This document shows positions 43,790-54,914 of a stretch of 64,000 nucleotides of DNA, piece after piece. The translations under genes and the position numbers were made by a program. Location: assembly GCF_021532375.1 (NCBI RefSeq), contig NZ_JAKGAP010000002.1, forward strand, positions 186,001 to 250,000, given 5' to 3'. Below the pieces are notes generated by a model. That model had not been told where the DNA came from. It worked only from the letters and a program-made list of their open reading frames with translations, and searched no databases. Positions within the stretch are counted from its first letter, which is position 1. Every line of letters starts with the position of its first letter. The DNA is from Paenibacillus alkaliterrae. GTDB taxonomy: Bacteria > Bacillota > Bacilli > Paenibacillales > Paenibacillaceae.

Positions 43790-46400
43790 ACAAGACAGCA
43801 AGGAAAGTAAAGATAAGCTGCGCGTTTACGAGTACGCCAAATCACTCAATATGAGCAGCAAAGAAATTATTACGATTCTTAAACGGCTGGACCTGCCCGT
43901 AAATAACCATATGAGTGTGATGGAGAACGAAATGGTGAGCAAGGTCGAGGGATTTTTCCGGAATATTAAGCAGAATGCTGCCGCCAAACGGGCTCAGGAT
44001 TCGACAAGCGTAGCCGTATCCTCAACACAACCGACTGCAAGCAGGCCGCAATCGCAGCAGCCGCCGCAGCAAACGGGACGGGATAACAAAAATTCAAATC
44101 AAGATAGACAGGGGCCTATGAATTCTATTAATACAAAAACACAAACCAACCAACCGCAGAGTGAAACAAGAGCAGCAGGCAATCAAAACAGTCGTCCGTC
44201 ACATCAATCAAGTAATAACCGACCTTCCCAAGGGAACTCGAATAGCGCTCGTCCGAACCAAGGACAAGGCGGTCAAGGTAATCGTCAGGGGCAAACGGGC
44301 AGCAGCCCGAATCGTCCCGCACAAGGCGCGGGCGGGCAAAATAACCGCCCTGCTCCATCCGGTCAGAACCGCAGCACGCAAGGCGGACAAGGGACTTCAA
44401 GCAGTCGTCCGGGCGCGCCTCGCCAAGATGCCGGAAGTCGTCCAGCACCGCAAGGTCAGAGCCGTTCTTTCGACTCCAGACCTGCGCAAGGACAAGGACG
44501 CAGCAGTGACGATGCTAAGAAAAATACAAGACCGGGCCAAAAGCGGTTTGACGATGGAAAACCAAACGGATATAGAGGGAATAACCGTGGACCGAAGGGG
44601 CGCGGAGGAAAGTTCCAACAACAGCCGCCGCGTGAAAAAATCGATAATACGCCTAAGAAAATTATCGTTCGCGGTACTATGACCGTTGGGGATTTGGCCA
44701 AATTGCTTCATAAGGATGCTTCCGAAGTTATCAAAAAGCTCATTTTCCTTGGCGTAATGGCTACGATCAACCAAGAAATCGATATGGATGCGATTCATTT
44801 GATCGCTACTGACTATGGTGTAGAGGTAGAAGTGAAAATCCCTGTCGAGGAAGATTCGTTTGAAACGGTGGAAGAAACCGATGAAGATGGAGACTTGGTT
44901 TCGCGTCCGCCGGTTGTTACAATCATGGGTCACGTTGACCATGGTAAAACAACCTTACTTGATGCTATTCGCAAGACAAATGTTACGGGCGGCGAAGCTG
45001 GAGGCATCACTCAGCATATCGGTGCTTATCAGGTCGAAATCAATTCTAAAAAAATCACATTCCTCGATACACCTGGTCATGAGGCCTTTACATTAATGCG
45101 TGCCCGCGGTGCCCAGGTTACCGACATTACGATCATTGTCGTAGCTGCCGATGACGGCATCATGCCTCAGACGGTGGAGGCCATCAACCATGCCAAAGCA
45201 GCAGGAGTGCCAATAATCGTAGCCGTCAACAAAATTGATAAGCCTGAAGCTAATGTAGACAAAATCAAGCAAGAAATGACCGAGTATGAGCTCGTTCCCG
45301 AGGAGTGGGGCGGCGATACGATTTTCGTTGAGGTTTCTGCAAAGCAGCGGATCGGCTTGGAAGGACTTCTTGAAATGATTTTGCTAGTCGCTGAGGTTAA
45401 CGACTACAAGGCAAATCCCGACAAACGTGCTCGCGCTACGGTTATCGAAGCGGAGCTTGATAAAGGTAAAGGACCTGTCGCTCGCATACTCGTACAACAC
45501 GGAACTCTTAAAATCGGAGATGCATTCGTCGCTGGCAACTGCTTCGGCCGCGTAAGAGCGATGGTTAACGATAAAGGCCGCCGATTAAAAGAAGCTGGCC
45601 CATCGACTCCGATCGAGATTACTGGCTTAACAGAAGTTCCACAAGCTGGAGATCCGTTTATGGTGTTCGAAGATGAGCGTAAAGCACGTGCGATCGCTGA
45701 TCGCCGCTCAATTAAACAACGCCAATCCGATATGGGAGCAAATACTCGCGTTACTCTTGACGATCTGTATAGTCACATCAAAGATGGTGAAATTAAAGAT
45801 CTGAACGTTATTATTAAATCCGACGTTCAAGGTTCGTCCGAAGCACTTAAAGGCTCGCTAGCCAAGATTGAAATTGAAGGCGTTCGCGTGAAAATCATCC
45901 ATAGCGGCGTAGGCGCGATTACGGAATCGGACATTATTTTGGCGTCAGCCTCCAATGCCATCGTTATCGGTTTTAACGTCCGGCCAGACCCGCAGGCGGA
46001 AGCAACCATTGCACAAGAAAAGGTCGACGTACGTATGCATCGCGTAATTTACAACGTAATCGATGAAATTGAGCAAGCAATGAAGGGTATGCTGGATCCA
46101 ATCTTCAAAGAGGTTGTAATCGGCCATGCAGAGGTTCGAAACGTATTTAAAGTGACGAAGGTAGGCGCGATTGCCGGTTGTATGATTACTTCCGGTAAAA
46201 TCACGCGTAATGCCGAAGCGCGGCTTATCCGCGGCGGTATCGTCGTTTTCACGGGTAAGATTGATTCCCTTAAACGCTTCAAAGATGATGCAAAAGAAGT
46301 TGCGCAAGGCTACGAATGCGGGATCACGCTTGATCGTTACAACGATGTAAGAGAGGGCGATACGATCGAAGCGTTTGTCATGGAATCCGTAGAGAGGTGA
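43779..46400 (+). CDS. infB: Translation initiation factor IF-2
   Basis: GTPase that brings initiator tRNA to the 30S subunit. The 873 aa product has an N-terminal IF2N helical domain ([21 protein letters not shown]) and a long disordered region (about residues 75-290) made of Gln, Asn, Gly, Arg, Ser and Pro. A second IF2N domain comes before the G domain (G1 [11 protein letters not shown] from 384; [14 protein letters not shown]), followed by domains II-IV. TTG start at 43779 with CGGAGGTGG upstream. No internal start with a strong site was noted. Confidence 0.97.
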   Translation: MDNKQDSKESKDKLRVYEYAKSLNMSSKEIITILKRLDLPVNNHMSVMENEMVSKVEGFFRNIKQNAAAKRAQDSTSVAVSSTQPTASRPQSQQPPQQTGRDNKNSNQDRQGPMNSINTKTQTNQPQSETRAAGNQNSRPSHQSSNNRPSQGNSNSARPNQGQGGQGNRQGQTGSSPNRPAQGAGGQNNRPAPSGQNRSTQGGQGTSSSRPGAPRQDAGSRPAPQGQSRSFDSRPAQGQGRSSDDAKKNTRPGQKRFDDGKPNGYRGNNRGPKGRGGKFQQQPPREKIDNTPKKIIVRGTMTVGDLAKLLHKDASEVIKKLIFLGVMATINQEIDMDAIHLIATDYGVEVEVKIPVEEDSFETVEETDEDGDLVSRPPVVTIMGHVDHGKTTLLDAIRKTNVTGGEAGGITQHIGAYQVEINSKKITFLDTPGHEAFTLMRARGAQVTDITIIVVAADDGIMPQTVEAINHAKAAGVPIIVAVNKIDKPEANVDKIKQEMTEYELVPEEWGGDTIFVEVSAKQRIGLEGLLEMILLVAEVNDYKANPDKRARATVIEAELDKGKGPVARILVQHGTLKIGDAFVAGNCFGRVRAMVNDKGRRLKEAGPSTPIEITGLTEVPQAGDPFMVFEDERKARAIADRRSIKQRQSDMGANTRVTLDDLYSHIKDGEIKDLNVIIKSDVQGSSEALKGSLAKIEIEGVRVKIIHSGVGAITESDIILASASNAIVIGFNVRPDPQAEATIAQEKVDVRMHRVIYNVIDEIEQAMKGMLDPIFKEVVIGHAEVRNVFKVTKVGAIAGCMITSGKITRNAEARLIRGGIVVFTGKIDSLKRFKDDAKEVAQGYECGITLDRYNDVREGDTIEAFVMESVER

Positions 46401-46409
46401 GTATATAGC

Positions 46410-46766
46410 ATGGCGAAAATTCGGGTAGGACGGGTCGGCGAGCAAATAAAAAAAGAGCTGAGCCAAATTATTCAAACGGAACTTAAAGATCCGAGAATCG
46501 GCTTTATTACCGTCACGGGTGTCGAAACGTCGAGCGATTTATCGCAAGCGAAAGTTTATCTTAGCGTACTTGGCAGCGATGAGCAGAAGGAAGCTACGCT
46601 GAAGGCTCTGGCAAGCGGAACGGGCTTCATCCGTACTGAGCTTGGTAAGCGGATGCGCCTTCGTCATACACCTGTTCTTTTGTTTAAGTTTGACAGCAGT
46701 ATTGAATACGGCAGCCGAATTGAGGCTCTTCTTGAAAACATCAACAGCGGGAACCAAACACGATGA
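46410..46766 (+). CDS. rbfA: Ribosome-binding factor A
   Basis: Late 30S maturation factor, 118 aa, KH-like fold. Motifs [31 protein letters not shown] (read in parts) and [20 protein letters not shown]. The ribosome site is GAGAGGTGAG. It overlaps nrnA by 4 nt. Confidence 0.96.
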   Translation: MAKIRVGRVGEQIKKELSQIIQTELKDPRIGFITVTGVETSSDLSQAKVYLSVLGSDEQKEATLKALASGTGFIRTELGKRMRLRHTPVLLFKFDSSIEYGSRIEALLENINSGNQTR

Positions 46767-47755
46767 CAGTACGGGACAGTTATTTGAAGCAGTTGGACGA
46801 AGCGCTGACGTTTATGAGAGATGCGAACAACTTTCTCGTCGTATCGCATGTTCAGCCGGACGGCGATGCAATCAGCTCTACTTTAGTTGTTGATTGGCTG
46901 CTTCAGAAGCTGGGCAAAACGGCAGTTCTTATGAATGAAAGCGAGCTGCCGTCCAGGCTGAGTTACCTGAATGGCTTCGATAAAATCATTCTTTATAAAC
47001 AAGCTGCTCTGGTCCTGAAATTCGACTTCATTATAGCGGTCGATTGTGCGGATTTCAGACGTATTGGGGAAGCAGCAAGCAGCTTTGCTCCAGATGCAAA
47101 GCTGCTAAATATCGATCATCATCCGACAAATAATTCGTTTGGCGCCGTAAATGTTATCCGACCAGAAGCTGCTGCTACCGTTGAAATCTTGTTCGATTTA
47201 ATCGAAAGAGCAGGCATATTGCTTGAATTAAGCTGTGCCACGGCAATTTATACAGGACTTTTGACGGATACTGGCGGGTTCAGATATTCAAATACGAGTC
47301 CGCGTGTCATGGAGATCGCTTCGCAGCTTCTTGCGATAGGGGTGTCTGGAAATGAGCTTGCCGATCATTTGCTTGAGAAAATGACAATGGCCAAGCTTAA
47401 GCTTTTACAAACGGCACTTAATCGTCTTACTTTTTCGGAAAATCTTGAAATCGGTTGGGTCTTTATTGGCAAAGAAGACCTGCGAGAGACAGGAGCCGTT
47501 TCGGAGGATCTTGAAGGTATCGTTAACTATGCGCTTAACGTTGACGGTGTTGAAGTCGGCATATTATTTAAGGAAGCAGAAGATGGCGGCGTTAAAGCAA
47601 GTCTTCGCTCTGCAGGCAAAGTAAATGTGGCTGCAATCGCGCAATCCTTTGGCGGAGGCGGACATGTTAGGGCTGCTGGTTGCAGGTTAGACGGTCCGCT
47701 GCCAGAGGCTATTCAACAGCTGGTGGATGCGGTTAGAAAGGCGTTGATTGAATAG
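46763..47755 (+). CDS. nrnA: NanoRNase/pAp phosphatase NrnA (DHH family)
   Basis: Degrades very short RNAs and dephosphorylates pAp. 330 aa. DHH domain motifs: D33-G-D35 ([12 protein letters not shown]), VDCAD, the eponymous IDHHPTNN, and [12 protein letters not shown]. The DHHA1 domain ends with [10 protein letters not shown]. Translation is coupled to rbfA; truB starts directly after the stop codon. Confidence 0.95.
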   Translation: MTVRDSYLKQLDEALTFMRDANNFLVVSHVQPDGDAISSTLVVDWLLQKLGKTAVLMNESELPSRLSYLNGFDKIILYKQAALVLKFDFIIAVDCADFRRIGEAASSFAPDAKLLNIDHHPTNNSFGAVNVIRPEAAATVEILFDLIERAGILLELSCATAIYTGLLTDTGGFRYSNTSPRVMEIASQLLAIGVSGNELADHLLEKMTMAKLKLLQTALNRLTFSENLEIGWVFIGKEDLRETGAVSEDLEGIVNYALNVDGVEVGILFKEAEDGGVKASLRSAGKVNVAAIAQSFGGGGHVRAAGCRLDGPLPEAIQQLVDAVRKALIE

Positions 47756-48670
47756 ATGGACGGCATTTTGGCAGTTTGGAAGCCTGAAGGCTGGACTTCT
47801 CACGATGTTGTTGCGAAAGTTCGGCGCATATTGAAGATGAAGCGGATCGGTCATGCAGGAACGCTTGATCCGATGGTAACGGGCGTATTGCCGTTATGTC
47901 TCGGACGTGCAACGAGAGTAGTCGAATATATTCAAGAGAGGCCTAAAGCTTATGAGGCCGTACTCCAATTAGGCATCGCAACCGACACCGAAGATATCAC
48001 CGGAACGGTCATTGAGCGTCAATCCTCTATTGCTGTTTCGGAGGATGATATTCGTGAAGCTCTTGAACGGTTTATAGGTGAAATTGAACAGGTACCGCCT
48101 ATGTATTCAGCAATTAAAATCGACGGCAAGCGTCTGTACGAGCTGGCTAGAGAAGGTAAAACGGTCGAGCGAAAGTCAAGAAAGGTTACGATTCACCAAA
48201 TAGAGCTGATCGAAGCGCAGCTTAAGCAGGAACAACCGAAAATAACATTTTCGGTCGTTTGTTCAAAAGGCACTTACATTCGGACCCTATGTGTTGACAT
48301 TGGCAAAGCGCTGGGTGTTCCGGCAACAATGGCTCATCTTACGAGAACAATGTCTGGCGGCATAACGAAAGAAAGCTGCCTGAGCCTCGAGCAAATTGAA
48401 CAATTGCAGCTAGCTGGCGAACTGAGTGAGCATTTGATTGAAGCGGATCATGCGATTACTCATTTGAAGCAAGCAGTAGTGCCGACAGCGATTGGAAGGC
48501 TTGCGCTGCTCGGCCAGAAGGTTGGTTTAGAGCATGCTGACATGAATCCGGATGACATGAAGGATGGTCAATTCGTCCGTTTATATAATGTGGAACAAAC
48601 CTTTCTGGGCATCTACCAGATCGATACGTCATTAGCTGTCATCAAGCCAGTTAAAGTGTTTTCAACATAA
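47756..48670 (+). CDS. truB: tRNA pseudouridine-55 synthase
   Basis: Forms psi-55 in the T-loop of tRNAs. 304 aa. Catalytic D38 in GHAGTLDPMVTGVLP, then KAYEAVLQLGIATDTEDITG (in part), PMYSAIKIDGKRLYELAREG and CSKGTYIRTLCVDIG. ATG follows the nrnA stop with no gap. Confidence 0.97.
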   Translation: MDGILAVWKPEGWTSHDVVAKVRRILKMKRIGHAGTLDPMVTGVLPLCLGRATRVVEYIQERPKAYEAVLQLGIATDTEDITGTVIERQSSIAVSEDDIREALERFIGEIEQVPPMYSAIKIDGKRLYELAREGKTVERKSRKVTIHQIELIEAQLKQEQPKITFSVVCSKGTYIRTLCVDIGKALGVPATMAHLTRTMSGGITKESCLSLEQIEQLQLAGELSEHLIEADHAITHLKQAVVPTAIGRLALLGQKVGLEHADMNPDDMKDGQFVRLYNVEQTFLGIYQIDTSLAVIKPVKVFST

Positions 48671-48713
48671 TCGATTGATTAAGAAGTTAATAGGAAATGC
48701 AGGTGTTTCAGCG

Positions 48714-49661
48714 ATGGAAATTATACCATTAAGTTATCCTTTAAACGGTTTGTCCACATTATCGCTGGACAAGCCGCTTTCCATAGCTATCGGTCATTTT
48801 GACGGCGTTCATCGCGGGCACCAGAATGTCATTCGCCAGGCTGTCCGAGAGGCGAAGGAGGCCGATTTGCTATCTGCGGTTTTAACATTTGATCCCCACC
48901 CGAAGGAAGTACTCGGGCAAGGCGATCAATATTACCACTGCTTAACGCCGTTAAACGTTAAAATGGCTTTGTTTGCGGAGCTAGGTATAGATCTTGTATT
49001 TATTATGAGATTTAATACTGAGTTTGCTGCCGTATCTCCTAAACGTTTTGTGGATGAAGTTCTACGTACGCTTCGCGCAAAGCAGGTAGTTGTAGGGTTT
49101 GATTTCAACTTCGGTCATCGCGGTGAAGGAGATACAGAAGCATTAAAGCAATTGGGACAACCAGATATTGCTGTGCATGTCGTAGAACCGTTGTTCGAGA
49201 ACGGAATTAAGGTTAGCAGCACTTACGTTCGAGAATCATTGGAACAGGGAGATTTGAAATTAGCAGAACGTTTGCTGGGAAGGCTCTATGAAGTCGCAGG
49301 TACGGTCGTTCATGGCGATGGAAGAGGAAGAACAATTGGTTTTCCAACGGCTAATCTGCATTTCAAGCATCCCTATATCGCACCAAGACTTGGCGTCTAT
49401 GCGATTACGGCGTGGATCGGCGATGTCGCTTATCCAGGCGTATTAAACCACGGTTTAAAACCTACCTTTAACAAGCAAGAGGTGCAGCCTGTTATGGAGG
49501 CACATCTCTTTGATTTCAATGGCGATATCTATGGCGAGCAGCTGCGTATTCAATTCCGATCCTTCATCCGTTCGGAGCGTAAATTCAATTCAATAAATGA
49601 GCTTGTCAAGCAAATAGAAGCTGACTCTCTCGAGGCCAGAAACTTAGCGGGACTTCATTGA
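48714..49661 (+). CDS. ribF: Bifunctional riboflavin kinase/FAD synthetase
   Basis: Converts riboflavin to FMN and FAD. 315 aa. N-terminal nucleotidyltransferase domain (IGHFDGVHRGHQNVI; GFDFNFGHRGEGD; SSTYVRESLEQG) and C-terminal kinase domain (GRTIGFPTANL; GVLNHGLKPTF). I chose ATG 48714 with AGGTG about 9 nt upstream; an in-frame TTG at 48675 would add 13 residues and has no ribosome site. Confidence 0.96.
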   Translation: MEIIPLSYPLNGLSTLSLDKPLSIAIGHFDGVHRGHQNVIRQAVREAKEADLLSAVLTFDPHPKEVLGQGDQYYHCLTPLNVKMALFAELGIDLVFIMRFNTEFAAVSPKRFVDEVLRTLRAKQVVVGFDFNFGHRGEGDTEALKQLGQPDIAVHVVEPLFENGIKVSSTYVRESLEQGDLKLAERLLGRLYEVAGTVVHGDGRGRTIGFPTANLHFKHPYIAPRLGVYAITAWIGDVAYPGVLNHGLKPTFNKQEVQPVMEAHLFDFNGDIYGEQLRIQFRSFIRSERKFNSINELVKQIEADSLEARNLAGLH

Positions 49662-49718
49662 TTTTCCTGCATGAAATGGCTGCATTTTATCGTTAAAATC
49701 AAGAAGCTTACGATTGCC

Positions 49719-49748
49719 TCGACAAGTGTACTTCTAATATGTTATACT
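49719..49748 (+). promoter_or_regulatory. Candidate sigma-A promoter for rpsO
   Basis: TCGACA (49719-49724), 18-nt spacer, TATACT (49743-49748). Five of six matches at each box. It lies in the 212-nt gap between ribF and rpsO and would give a leader of about 120 nt. Confidence 0.7.
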
Positions 49749-49800
49749 TTACAACGTTGTGAGTAGACATACATTAAGCATGTCCTGCACATAAACTTAA

Positions 49801-49846
49801 CCTTAGCTTGGGTGTCCGATCTCACCGGCGGCAGCGAGGCTAATGG
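49801..49846 (+). promoter_or_regulatory. Structured rpsO leader, candidate S15 autoregulatory site
   Basis: TTAGCTT (49803-49809) pairs with AGGCTAA (49837-49843), seven pairs with one G-U. It encloses a second stem GGTG/CACC (49811-49814 with 49823-49826) and a GGCGGCAGC single strand. The structure ends about 15 nt before the AAGGAGG of rpsO. S15 is known to control its own mRNA through leader structures in several bacteria; the assignment here is inference. Confidence 0.5.
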
Positions 49847-49873
49847 CGATTATCTAGAAGGAGGTGAATTAGG

Positions 49874-50143
49874 ATGGCAATTACACAAGAACGTAAACAT
49901 GAACTGATTGAGACGCATAAAACACATGCAACGGATACTGGTTCTCCAGAGGTTCAAGTCGCTATCCTGACTGAAAACATCGTTAACTTGACTCAACATT
50001 TGCGGGAGCACAAGAAAGATCACCATTCCCGTCGTGGTTTGCTCAAGATGGTAGGCCAGCGCCGTAAGCTGCTTGCATACTTGAAGAATAATGATGTTAG
50101 ACGTTACAGCGCATTGATCGAAAAACTCGGCCTTCGCCGATAA
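49874..50143 (+). CDS. rpsO: 30S ribosomal protein S15
   Basis: Primary-binding 30S protein, 89 aa. Classic motifs [24 protein letters not shown] (in part), [35 protein letters not shown] precedes the ATG. It is flanked by its own promoter and terminator, and pnp follows as in most bacteria. Confidence 0.98.
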   Translation: MAITQERKHELIETHKTHATDTGSPEVQVAILTENIVNLTQHLREHKKDHHSRRGLLKMVGQRRKLLAYLKNNDVRRYSALIEKLGLRR

Positions 50144-50156
50144 AACATGCGTAATG

Positions 50157-50220
50157 AAAAGCAACCTGGTTGTCCTGCCGTCCGGGAATATCGGATACGC
50201 GCGGAATCGGGTTGCTTTTT
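50157..50220 (+). terminator. rpsO terminator
   Basis: AAAAGCAACC (50157-50166) and GGTTGCTTTT (50210-50219) form a perfect 10-bp stem. A 43-nt loop holds a small TCCG/CGGA hairpin, and the stem ends in T5. Confidence 0.85.
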
Positions 50221-50297
50221 GTAATAGGAAAAGACTCAGAAAAAATATCCAATTAATTCATGAAATAAACCTTTGAATAATAAATAGGAGGGATAAA

Positions 50298-52397
50298 ATG
50301 GTACAACGAATTGAAATGACGGTAGGCGGAAGACCGCTGTCGATCGAAACGGGTCGTCTTGCTAAGCAAGCGAATGCTGCTGTAACCGTACAATATGGCG
50401 ATACTGTCGTTTTATGTACAGTAACGGCATCTGCAGGACCAAAAGATTTAGATTTCTTCCCACTGACAGTTAACTACGAAGAACGCTTGTACGCTGTCGG
50501 GAAAATTCCAGGCGGATTTATCAAACGTGAAGGCCGTCCAAGCGAGAAGGCTATTTTGTCCAGCCGTCTTACCGACAGGCCTATTCGTCCGTTATTCCCG
50601 GAAGGCTTCAGGAATGATGTGCAAGTGATGAATATGGTCATGAGCGTGGATCAAGACTGCTCACCGGAAATTGCTGCTATGATCGGTACATCAGCTGCTT
50701 TGTCGATTTCCGACGTGCCGTTTGACGGTCCGATCGGCGGTGTTATCGTAGCTCGCGTGGACGGTCAGTTTCTTATTAACCCGACCGTTGATCAAGAACA
50801 GAAAACCGATCTTTTTGTCGTAGTTGCAGGTACCAAGGATGCAATTATGATGGTTGAGGCGGAAGCGAATGAGGTTACAGAGGATGTCATGCTGGAAGCC
50901 ATTATGTTCGGACATGACGAAATCAAGAACATCGTAGCCAAAATCGAAGAGCTGCAAGCGATAGCCGGCAAACCGAAAATGGAAGTTAAGCTACATACCG
51001 TTAACGAGCAAGTGAGTGCCGACGTTCGCGCGTTTGCATCCACCGAGCTTATTGCAGCGATTAGAGTTGAAGAGAAGCATGCTCGCCAAGATGCGATCGA
51101 TGCTGTGAACAGCGCAGCAGCCGCTCATTTCGAAGAGCAATATGCAGATACGCCTGAGCTGCTTTCCGATGTGAAGGAAGTCCTTTATGATATCGTGAAG
51201 GAAGAGGTTCGCCGTCTTATTTCACATGACAAAGTACGTCCCGACGGCCGCAAGCTTGAAGAAATTCGTCCTATCGATTGCGACGTGGCGCTCTTGCCTC
51301 GTACACATGGATCCGGCTTGTTCACCCGCGGACAAACACAAGCGCTAAGTGTTTGTACGCTCGGAGCAATGGGTGATGTTCAAATTTTGGACGGCATTTC
51401 ACCTGAGGAAACGAAACGCTTCATGCATCATTATAACTTTCCGCCGTTCAGCGTTGGCGAGGCTCGTCCTCTTCGTCCGCCAGGACGCCGCGAAATTGGT
51501 CACGGTGCGCTTGGAGAACGTGCGCTTTCCAAAGTAATTCCATCGGAAGCGGATTTCCCTTATACGATTCGTCTCGTTTCTGAAGTATTGGAATCGAACG
51601 GGTCATCGTCTCAAGCAAGTATTTGTGCAAGCACACTTGCCATGATGGATGCGGGTGTACCAATCAAGGCACCTGTGGCAGGTATTGCAATGGGACTTAT
51701 CAAGGATGGCGACCAATTCGCTATTTTGTCCGATATACAAGGAATGGAAGATCATCTCGGCGATATGGACTTTAAGGTTGCGGGTACCGCTGAAGGCGTT
51801 ACAGCTATCCAGATGGATATTAAAATTGCAGGTATTAACCGTGCGATCCTGCAGCAGTCGCTCGAGCAGGCTCGCCAAGGCCGGCTTTTCATTTTAAACA
51901 AAATGCTTGAAAGCTTGCCAACTTCGCGTACAAGCTTATCCAAATATGCTCCGAAAATTTTGACGCTTCGCATTAACCCGGACAAAATCCGTGACGTTAT
52001 TGGCGCAGGCGGTAAAATCATTAACAAGATTATCGAAGAAACCGGAGTAAAAATCGATATCGAGCAAGATGGTATGGTATTCATTGCTTCCTCTAACGAA
52101 GAAATGAACCAGAAGGCAAAATCGATTATCGAAGGCATCGTGAAGGAAGTTGTAGTAGGTGAAATTTATGTTGGTACCGTTAAACGCGTAGAGAAATTCG
52201 GTGCGTTCGTAGAAATTTTGCCGAACAAGGATGGACTTGTCCATATTTCCCAACTTTCAACAGAGCGCGTTGCCAAAACTGAGGATGTCGTCAACATTGG
52301 CGACCAAATCAAGGTAAAAGTAACGGAGATCGATCAACAAGGCAGAATTAATCTGTCTGCAAAAGTACTTATGACACAAGAAGCAGCTCCGCAGTAA
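50298..52397 (+). CDS. pnp: Polynucleotide phosphorylase
   Basis: 3'-5' phosphorolytic exoribonuclease, 699 aa. Two RNase PH domains ([20 protein letters not shown] and [14 protein letters not shown], in parts), a helical linker, a KH domain ([22 protein letters not shown]) and an S1 domain ([18 protein letters not shown]). AGGAGGG precedes the ATG. It works on transcripts whose 5' ends are handled by RNase J, also encoded in this window. Confidence 0.98.
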   Translation: MVQRIEMTVGGRPLSIETGRLAKQANAAVTVQYGDTVVLCTVTASAGPKDLDFFPLTVNYEERLYAVGKIPGGFIKREGRPSEKAILSSRLTDRPIRPLFPEGFRNDVQVMNMVMSVDQDCSPEIAAMIGTSAALSISDVPFDGPIGGVIVARVDGQFLINPTVDQEQKTDLFVVVAGTKDAIMMVEAEANEVTEDVMLEAIMFGHDEIKNIVAKIEELQAIAGKPKMEVKLHTVNEQVSADVRAFASTELIAAIRVEEKHARQDAIDAVNSAAAAHFEEQYADTPELLSDVKEVLYDIVKEEVRRLISHDKVRPDGRKLEEIRPIDCDVALLPRTHGSGLFTRGQTQALSVCTLGAMGDVQILDGISPEETKRFMHHYNFPPFSVGEARPLRPPGRREIGHGALGERALSKVIPSEADFPYTIRLVSEVLESNGSSSQASICASTLAMMDAGVPIKAPVAGIAMGLIKDGDQFAILSDIQGMEDHLGDMDFKVAGTAEGVTAIQMDIKIAGINRAILQQSLEQARQGRLFILNKMLESLPTSRTSLSKYAPKILTLRINPDKIRDVIGAGGKIINKIIEETGVKIDIEQDGMVFIASSNEEMNQKAKSIIEGIVKEVVVGEIYVGTVKRVEKFGAFVEILPNKDGLVHISQLSTERVAKTEDVVNIGDQIKVKVTEIDQQGRINLSAKVLMTQEAAPQ

Positions 52398-52431
52398 GCG
52401 GCCGGCTTTTGTCGTCCCTATAGTATGAGAG

Positions 52432-52463
52432 AAAAGAGTCAGATTAGATCTGTCTCTTTTTGT
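52432..52463 (+). terminator. pnp terminator
   Basis: AAAAGAGTCAGAT (52432-52444) and ATCTGTCTCTTTT (52448-52460) form a 13-position stem with a single T-T mismatch and a TAG loop, running into a T-tract (TTTTTGTTTT). Confidence 0.9.
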
Positions 52464-52564
52464 TTTCCGCATAATCTCGTCCTATTTTTCATAAGTATGG
52501 ATGAACGTGCATCCTTGTGGCTGGATCACAGGTGCATGAGAGACCGCTTATGGGAGTGGGGATA

Positions 52565-53569
52565 ATGATAGTTAGAAAAGCTGCTGCAATCGCAGCAAGC
52601 ATGCTCATTGTATTAATATTCGTGAGTATGAATAGTGATGTATCCCGTTTTCTTGCCACTTTGAAATACGGTGAAGCAAGTCCTGTAATATCCAAAGCAA
52701 TCTATTCCGAATCGGTCAAGCTGGAATTGCTTCAGATCATAAAAAGCGAAGCGGAGAAACGAAAAATTGCTCCTGTGAATGCTAAAATCGATCGGGTATG
52801 GAAAGCAATTCCAGGTTATAACGGGCTTGAGGTTGATGTTGACAAATCGCTTGAAGCCACGCTGTTAGCTCCAGCCTCTAATACGATCCGTTATGTTTAT
52901 AGAGAAGTGAAACCGAAAATTTCGTTGGAGGATTTGGGGCCGTATCCTATTTATCGCGGAAATCCGAACAAAAAAATGATTTCTTTGATGATCAATGTAG
53001 CGTGGGGAAACGAATACATAGATTCTATTTTAAACACACTTAAGCGGGAAAACGTGAAGGCTACCTTTTTTCTTGATGGAAGCTGGTTGAAAAAATACCC
53101 TGAAATTGCAAAGCGAATCCAGTCCTACGGCCATGAAATGTCAAATCATGCGTATACTCATCCCGATATGAGAATGCTAAGCAGACAGGAAGCGTACAAA
53201 CAAATTTCGAAAACGGAAGACCTGTTAAAGTCAACGCTAAAGGTGCAAAATAAATGGTTTGCTCCACCTTCAGGCTCATTCAGTCAAGCTACGGTGCAAA
53301 TCGCTGAGGAGCAAGGCTTAAAAACCGTATTGTGGACGATTGACACCATTGACTGGAAGAATCCATCAGCCGATACAATCTTGCGTAGCGTTTCGGCAAA
53401 GCTTGAGCCGGGCGCCCTTATCTTGATGCATCCCACATCTTCGACCCGAGATGCAATCGGAGGTATAATTGCCGCCGCTAAGGCTAAGGGTTACATGATC
53501 GGAACGGTAAGTGAAACGCTTTCGTCTGCCCGTATTCCCACTGTTGTTGAGGGGACAGATGGTTTCTGA
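52565..53569 (+). CDS. ylxY: YlxY-type polysaccharide deacetylase-like protein
   Basis: Secreted or membrane-anchored protein with an N-terminal hydrophobic segment (residues 5-22) and a NodB-type domain from about 135 to 325. The HxxxH-type metal motif is present (SNHAYTHPD), as are LWTIDTIDWKNP and LILMHP. At the first active-site motif, where deacetylases have TFDDG, this protein reads INVAWGNEY and so lacks both aspartates. Deacetylase activity is therefore doubtful. I chose ATG 52565 with GGGAGTGGGG upstream; ATG 52550 is an alternative. A YlxY homologue sits between pnp and the M16 protease in B. subtilis too. Confidence 0.88.
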   Translation: MIVRKAAAIAASMLIVLIFVSMNSDVSRFLATLKYGEASPVISKAIYSESVKLELLQIIKSEAEKRKIAPVNAKIDRVWKAIPGYNGLEVDVDKSLEATLLAPASNTIRYVYREVKPKISLEDLGPYPIYRGNPNKKMISLMINVAWGNEYIDSILNTLKRENVKATFFLDGSWLKKYPEIAKRIQSYGHEMSNHAYTHPDMRMLSRQEAYKQISKTEDLLKSTLKVQNKWFAPPSGSFSQATVQIAEEQGLKTVLWTIDTIDWKNPSADTILRSVSAKLEPGALILMHPTSSTRDAIGGIIAAAKAKGYMIGTVSETLSSARIPTVVEGTDGF

Positions 53570-53645
53570 TATAGTAAAAATATTGTTGTTTAGAGCGCAT
53601 GTATACGAAACCAGCTTTGCTTACAAAGCTTTAGGAGGACACTTG

Positions 53646-54914
53646 ATGAAAAAATATAAGCTAAGCAATGGATTGCGAGTGGTCGTTGAATATATCCCGA
53701 CCGTACGATCGGTATCCTTCGGCATTTGGGTAAAAACGGGTTCGCGCAATGAGACACCGGATAATAACGGCATTTCACATTTTATAGAACATATGCTCTT
53801 TAAGGGAACGGAAGCCCGTTCAGCAAAGGATATTGCTGATTTATTCGACGGCATTGGCGGAAATGTCAATGCTTTTACATCTAAAGAGTACACCTGCTAT
53901 TTCGCAAAGGTGCTGGATGAGCATTTGCCGCTGGCCGTTGATGCGCTTTCGGATATGTTTTTTCATTCTCAACTTGATCCGGAGGAGCTTGCGAAGGAAA
54001 AAAACGTTATTCTTGAAGAAATCTCCATGTACGAGGATACACCGGACGATAAGGTGCATGACGAGGCCTCGCGGGCTGCCTTCGGGGAGCATGCGCTTGC
54101 TTATTCCATCCTTGGACTTAAAGATCGTTTAGCGGCGATGCATTCCGATACGCTTCGCGGTTATATGAATGATATGTACACGCTGGAAAATACCGTTATC
54201 AGCGTTGCGGGCAACGTAGAGGAGAGCGCCTTGCTTGCTCTGCTCGAAAAGCATTTTGGTGAATTTACGAACAGCAAGCCAACAGTGACGATTGGCGCTT
54301 CCCCAACGTTTAAGGGCGATAATTTGTTTTTTAAAAAGAAGACCGAGCAGAATCATTTATGCATATCTTTTCCCGGCTGCTCGATCACGGATTCGAAATT
54401 ATATGCAATGATTTTACTTAATAATGCGCTTGGCGGCGGCATGAGTTCGCGCCTGTTCCAAGATATTAGAGAAAAGCGTGGACTTGCATATTCCGTTTAT
54501 TCCTACCATACCTCTTACGCGGATACAGGCTTGTTTACAATTTATGCGGGTACGGCACCGAAGCAGACAAAGGAAGTGCTTGACCTGACTATGGAGCAGT
54601 TAAGCGAGCTATCCGTGAAAGGCTTGGCTGAAGAAGAGCTTCATCGCGGCAAGGAGCAGCTTAAAGGCAGCTTGATTTTAAGTTTGGAAAGCACGAGCAG
54701 CAGGATGAATCGGTTAGGGAAAAATGAGCTTATGCTAGGTCAGCATTATACGCTTGACGAGCTGCTTCTACGAATCGATTCGGTAACGATGGCGGATGTG
54801 CAAGACGTGACTAAACGCATGTTATCCGTTCCTTTTTCGGTTGCAATGGTAGGGTCAAACGATAAGGCGGCAGCACAACTCAGGAGGGATCAATTTGTAT
54901 CAAGTATTGTTTAA
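53646..54914 (+). CDS. mlpA: M16 family zinc peptidase (YmxG/MlpA)
   Basis: Processing-peptidase-like metalloprotease, 422 aa. The inverted zinc motif H45-F-I-E48-H49 ([14 protein letters not shown]) and the downstream glutamate region ([12 protein letters not shown]) are present. The C-terminal half has the [21 protein letters not shown] block. I chose ATG 53646 with TTAGGAGGA upstream; longer frames overlap the preceding gene without a ribosome site. It overlaps dut by 20 nt. No signal peptide is seen, so it is probably cytoplasmic. Confidence 0.93.
   Translation: MKKYKLSNGLRVVVEYIPTVRSVSFGIWVKTGSRNETPDNNGISHFIEHMLFKGTEARSAKDIADLFDGIGGNVNAFTSKEYTCYFAKVLDEHLPLAVDALSDMFFHSQLDPEELAKEKNVILEEISMYEDTPDDKVHDEASRAAFGEHALAYSILGLKDRLAAMHSDTLRGYMNDMYTLENTVISVAGNVEESALLALLEKHFGEFTNSKPTVTIGASPTFKGDNLFFKKKTEQNHLCISFPGCSITDSKLYAMILLNNALGGGMSSRLFQDIREKRGLAYSVYSYHTSYADTGLFTIYAGTAPKQTKEVLDLTMEQLSELSVKGLAEEELHRGKEQLKGSLILSLESTSSRMNRLGKNELMLGQHYTLDELLLRIDSVTMADVQDVTKRMLSVPFSVAMVGSNDKAAAQLRRDQFVSSIV

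Noticed and set aside
44161-44682. 173-codon alternate frame inside infB
   Set aside because: It arises from the simple-repeat disordered region, where all frames stay open. There is no ribosome site and no recognisable protein.
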